Shown here piece after piece: positions 4,877-5,918 of a DNA stretch of 5,918 nucleotides. This stretch comes from Solirubrobacterales bacterium (lineage in GTDB: Bacteria > Actinomycetota > Thermoleophilia > Solirubrobacterales > Solirubrobacteraceae), in contig JAOPZU010000389.1 of NCBI GenBank assembly GCA_025963955.1, forward strand, positions 1 through 5,918, read 5' to 3'. The notes below the pieces were generated by a model. That model was not told where the DNA came from and did not search any database. It was given only the letters and a program-made list of their open reading frames with translations. Position 1 is the stretch's first letter. The number at the start of each line of letters is the position of its first letter. Made by a program: the position numbers and the translations under genes.

Positions 4877-5593
4877 GTGCCCGTCGACGGCCTGCTGAAG
4901 ATGAGCGAGCTGGCGGAGGCCTCCGGGGTCTCGGCCGGGACGATCAAGCACTACCTGCGCGAGGGACTGCTGGGTGGGCAGGACGACGTGGTCCGCACGT
5001 CACGCAACATGGCCTACTACCCGGCCGGCTTCGTCGACCGGGTGAAGCTCATCAAGCGGCTGCAGGAGGACCGCTACATGCCGCTGAAGGTCATCCGCGA
5101 GGTGATCGACGGGGATCCGGAGCGGGCGCGCGCGCTCGTCGAGCTGGAGGACCGCATCCTCGAGCGCGCCGCGGCCGCCCGCGAGCCGCAGGCGCGCGTC
5201 AGCGCCGCCGAGGTCCGCCGCCGCTACAGCCTGCCGCGCCGGATGCTCGAGCGCCTCGCGGAGCTCGGCGTCCTGACCCCGAGCCCGCGCGGCTACGACC
5301 CGGACGACATCGCCATCATCGAGGCGATGGAGCGCTTCCGCGCGGGCGGTTACGACGAGGCACTCGGCTTCACCGTCTACGAGACGCTGCGCTACAAGGA
5401 GGCGCTGGAGCCGCTCGTGCGCGAGGAGGTCCGCTCCCTGCTCGACCGCCTGGCCGGAGAGGTCGACCCGGACCGCGCGGCCGAGATCGTGGAGGCCGGC
5501 GCCGAGCCCCTGCGCGAGCTGGTCGGCGCCATGCACTCCAAGCTGCTGCTCGCCGAACTGCGGCGGGCGCGATCCGCGGCGACGACGGACTGA
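4877..5593 (+). CDS. MerR-family transcriptional regulator
   Basis: The protein has 238 residues from GTG 4877, or 230 from the in-frame ATG 4901; neither start has a good Shine-Dalgarno. The N-terminal winged helix is typical: MSELAEASGVSAGTIKHYL (9-27), REGLL, then the wing ending in RNMAYY (43-48) and the second helical pair FVDRVKLIKRLQEDRYMPLKVI (52-73). A helical linker (about 80-104) is followed by VSAAEVRRRYSLPRRMLERLAELGVL (108-133) and GYDPDDIAIIEAM, which looks like a second HTH-like or sensing module, and then a helical tail. There is no cysteine, so metal or thiol sensing is unlikely and an organic (for example acyl-CoA-type) effector is more plausible. It lies 9 bases after the BKACE stop and is presumably cotranscribed and autoregulated through the dyad at 3918-3940. 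It may also act on the matching dyad near the acyl-CoA dehydrogenase (inference). Confidence 0.92.
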   Translation: MPVDGLLKMSELAEASGVSAGTIKHYLREGLLGGQDDVVRTSRNMAYYPAGFVDRVKLIKRLQEDRYMPLKVIREVIDGDPERARALVELEDRILERAAAAREPQARVSAAEVRRRYSLPRRMLERLAELGVLTPSPRGYDPDDIAIIEAMERFRAGGYDEALGFTVYETLRYKEALEPLVREEVRSLLDRLAGEVDPDRAAEIVEAGAEPLRELVGAMHSKLLLAELRRARSAATTD

Positions 5594-5625
5594 CGCGCAG
5601 CGCCGTCCGCCGCCGGCCGCGGGGG

Positions 5626-5918
5626 CTACCGCTGGGTGGAGTCCACGCGCGAGGAGCCCGCGAGCTTCAGCGCGACGATGCTCGTGTTGGCCGCCCGCCA
5701 GGCGATGTTCGAGTCGCACGTGAGCACGAGGTCGGCCGGCGCGGCGAGGGTCCGGGTCAGCTGCAGGTTCAGCGTGTCCGTGGTGAGCGAGAACGGCGAG
5801 GCGATCGGCGCGAAGCCCTCGTCCGAGTCGCCCGCGGCGTCGATCTTGCAGTGCGCGACCGCGGTCTTGTCGGGCTTGAGGAGCTCGGTGACGACGCCGG
5901 CGCCGGGGGGCTGCACGC
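5626..5918 (-). CDS. Hypothetical protein, C-terminal part (partial), possibly exported
   Basis: At least 96 C-terminal residues are visible, ending at a TAG at 5626-5628; the reading frame stays open to the window edge, so the start lies outside. A GTG at 5916 is possible but unlikely to be the true start. The piece is rich in Thr, Ser, Ala and Asp with alternating hydrophobic residues (for example LNLQLTRTLAAPADLVLTCD), as in a beta-sandwich, and has two Cys (23 and 67 counted from that GTG) that could form a disulphide. This suggests a secreted or cell-surface protein, but no signal peptide is in view and I do not recognise the family. It converges on merR with a 32-base gap lacking a convincing terminator. 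Confidence 0.6.
   Translation of the reverse strand, partial: VQPPGAGVVTELLKPDKTAVAHCKIDAAGDSDEGFAPIASPFSLTTDTLNLQLTRTLAAPADLVLTCDSNIAWRAANTSIVALKLAGSSRVDSTQR

Noticed and set aside
5594..5625. Terminator between merR and the last gene
   Set aside because: The stretch is GC-rich with only short self-complementary pieces, and no stable stem or T-run can be drawn with confidence.
1..5918. CRISPR array, tRNA/rRNA, insertion sequence or phage genes
   Set aside because: I saw no regularly spaced repeats, cloverleaf-like sequence, transposase motifs or terminal inverted repeats.

Overview
The window is a dense, very GC-rich (roughly 70% by eye) bacterial segment. It holds seven protein genes plus the end of an eighth, with short intergenic gaps and no RNA genes, mobile elements or CRISPR repeats that I can see. 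The GC bias, the GTG starts, the mostly weak Shine-Dalgarno sequences and the gene content point to a high-GC actinomycete. My guess is a Thermoleophilia / Solirubrobacterales type, but this is an inference from style and not a marker-based assignment.

Layout. Bases 1-340 (+) are the C-terminal end of a thiamine-diphosphate 2-oxoacid decarboxylase-like enzyme. It runs tail to tail, with no gap, into a complete acyl-CoA dehydrogenase (341-1537, -). A 182-base divergent region (1538-1719) carries a large inverted repeat near the dehydrogenase and a promoter-proximal hairpin near the other side. Next come an enoyl-CoA hydratase/isomerase-family gene (1720-2505, +) and, 4 bases later, a ureohydrolase (arginase/agmatinase fold) gene (2510-3277, +). 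After a possible terminator hairpin lies a GNAT acetyltransferase (about 3372-3875, +). A second copy of the inverted repeat precedes a beta-keto acid cleavage enzyme (BKACE, DUF849; 3959-4867, +), which is followed 9 bases later by a MerR-family regulator (4877-5593, +). The 3' end of an unrecognised, probably exported protein (5626-5918, -) closes the window.

How it may fit together. Acyl-CoA dehydrogenase, an enoyl-CoA hydratase relative and a beta-keto acid cleavage enzyme form a chemically sensible set for breaking down a CoA-activated carboxylic acid. The decarboxylase and ureohydrolase on either side recall the transaminase route of arginine degradation (2-oxo-acid decarboxylation, then guanidino-acid hydrolysis). 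That link is speculative because the ureohydrolase has an altered metal site and the hydratase lacks one of the two classical catalytic glutamates.

The strongest new signal is non-coding. Two sites of the form AGT-N4-AGT-N3-ACT-N4-ACT, sharing 13 identical bases (ACTTCCCACTTTC), lie at 1563-1595 and 3918-3940. One is in front of the dehydrogenase (and shared with the hydratase promoter region) and the other is in front of the BKACE-merR pair. They look like operators that tie these units into one local regulon, perhaps under the MerR-type protein encoded here.
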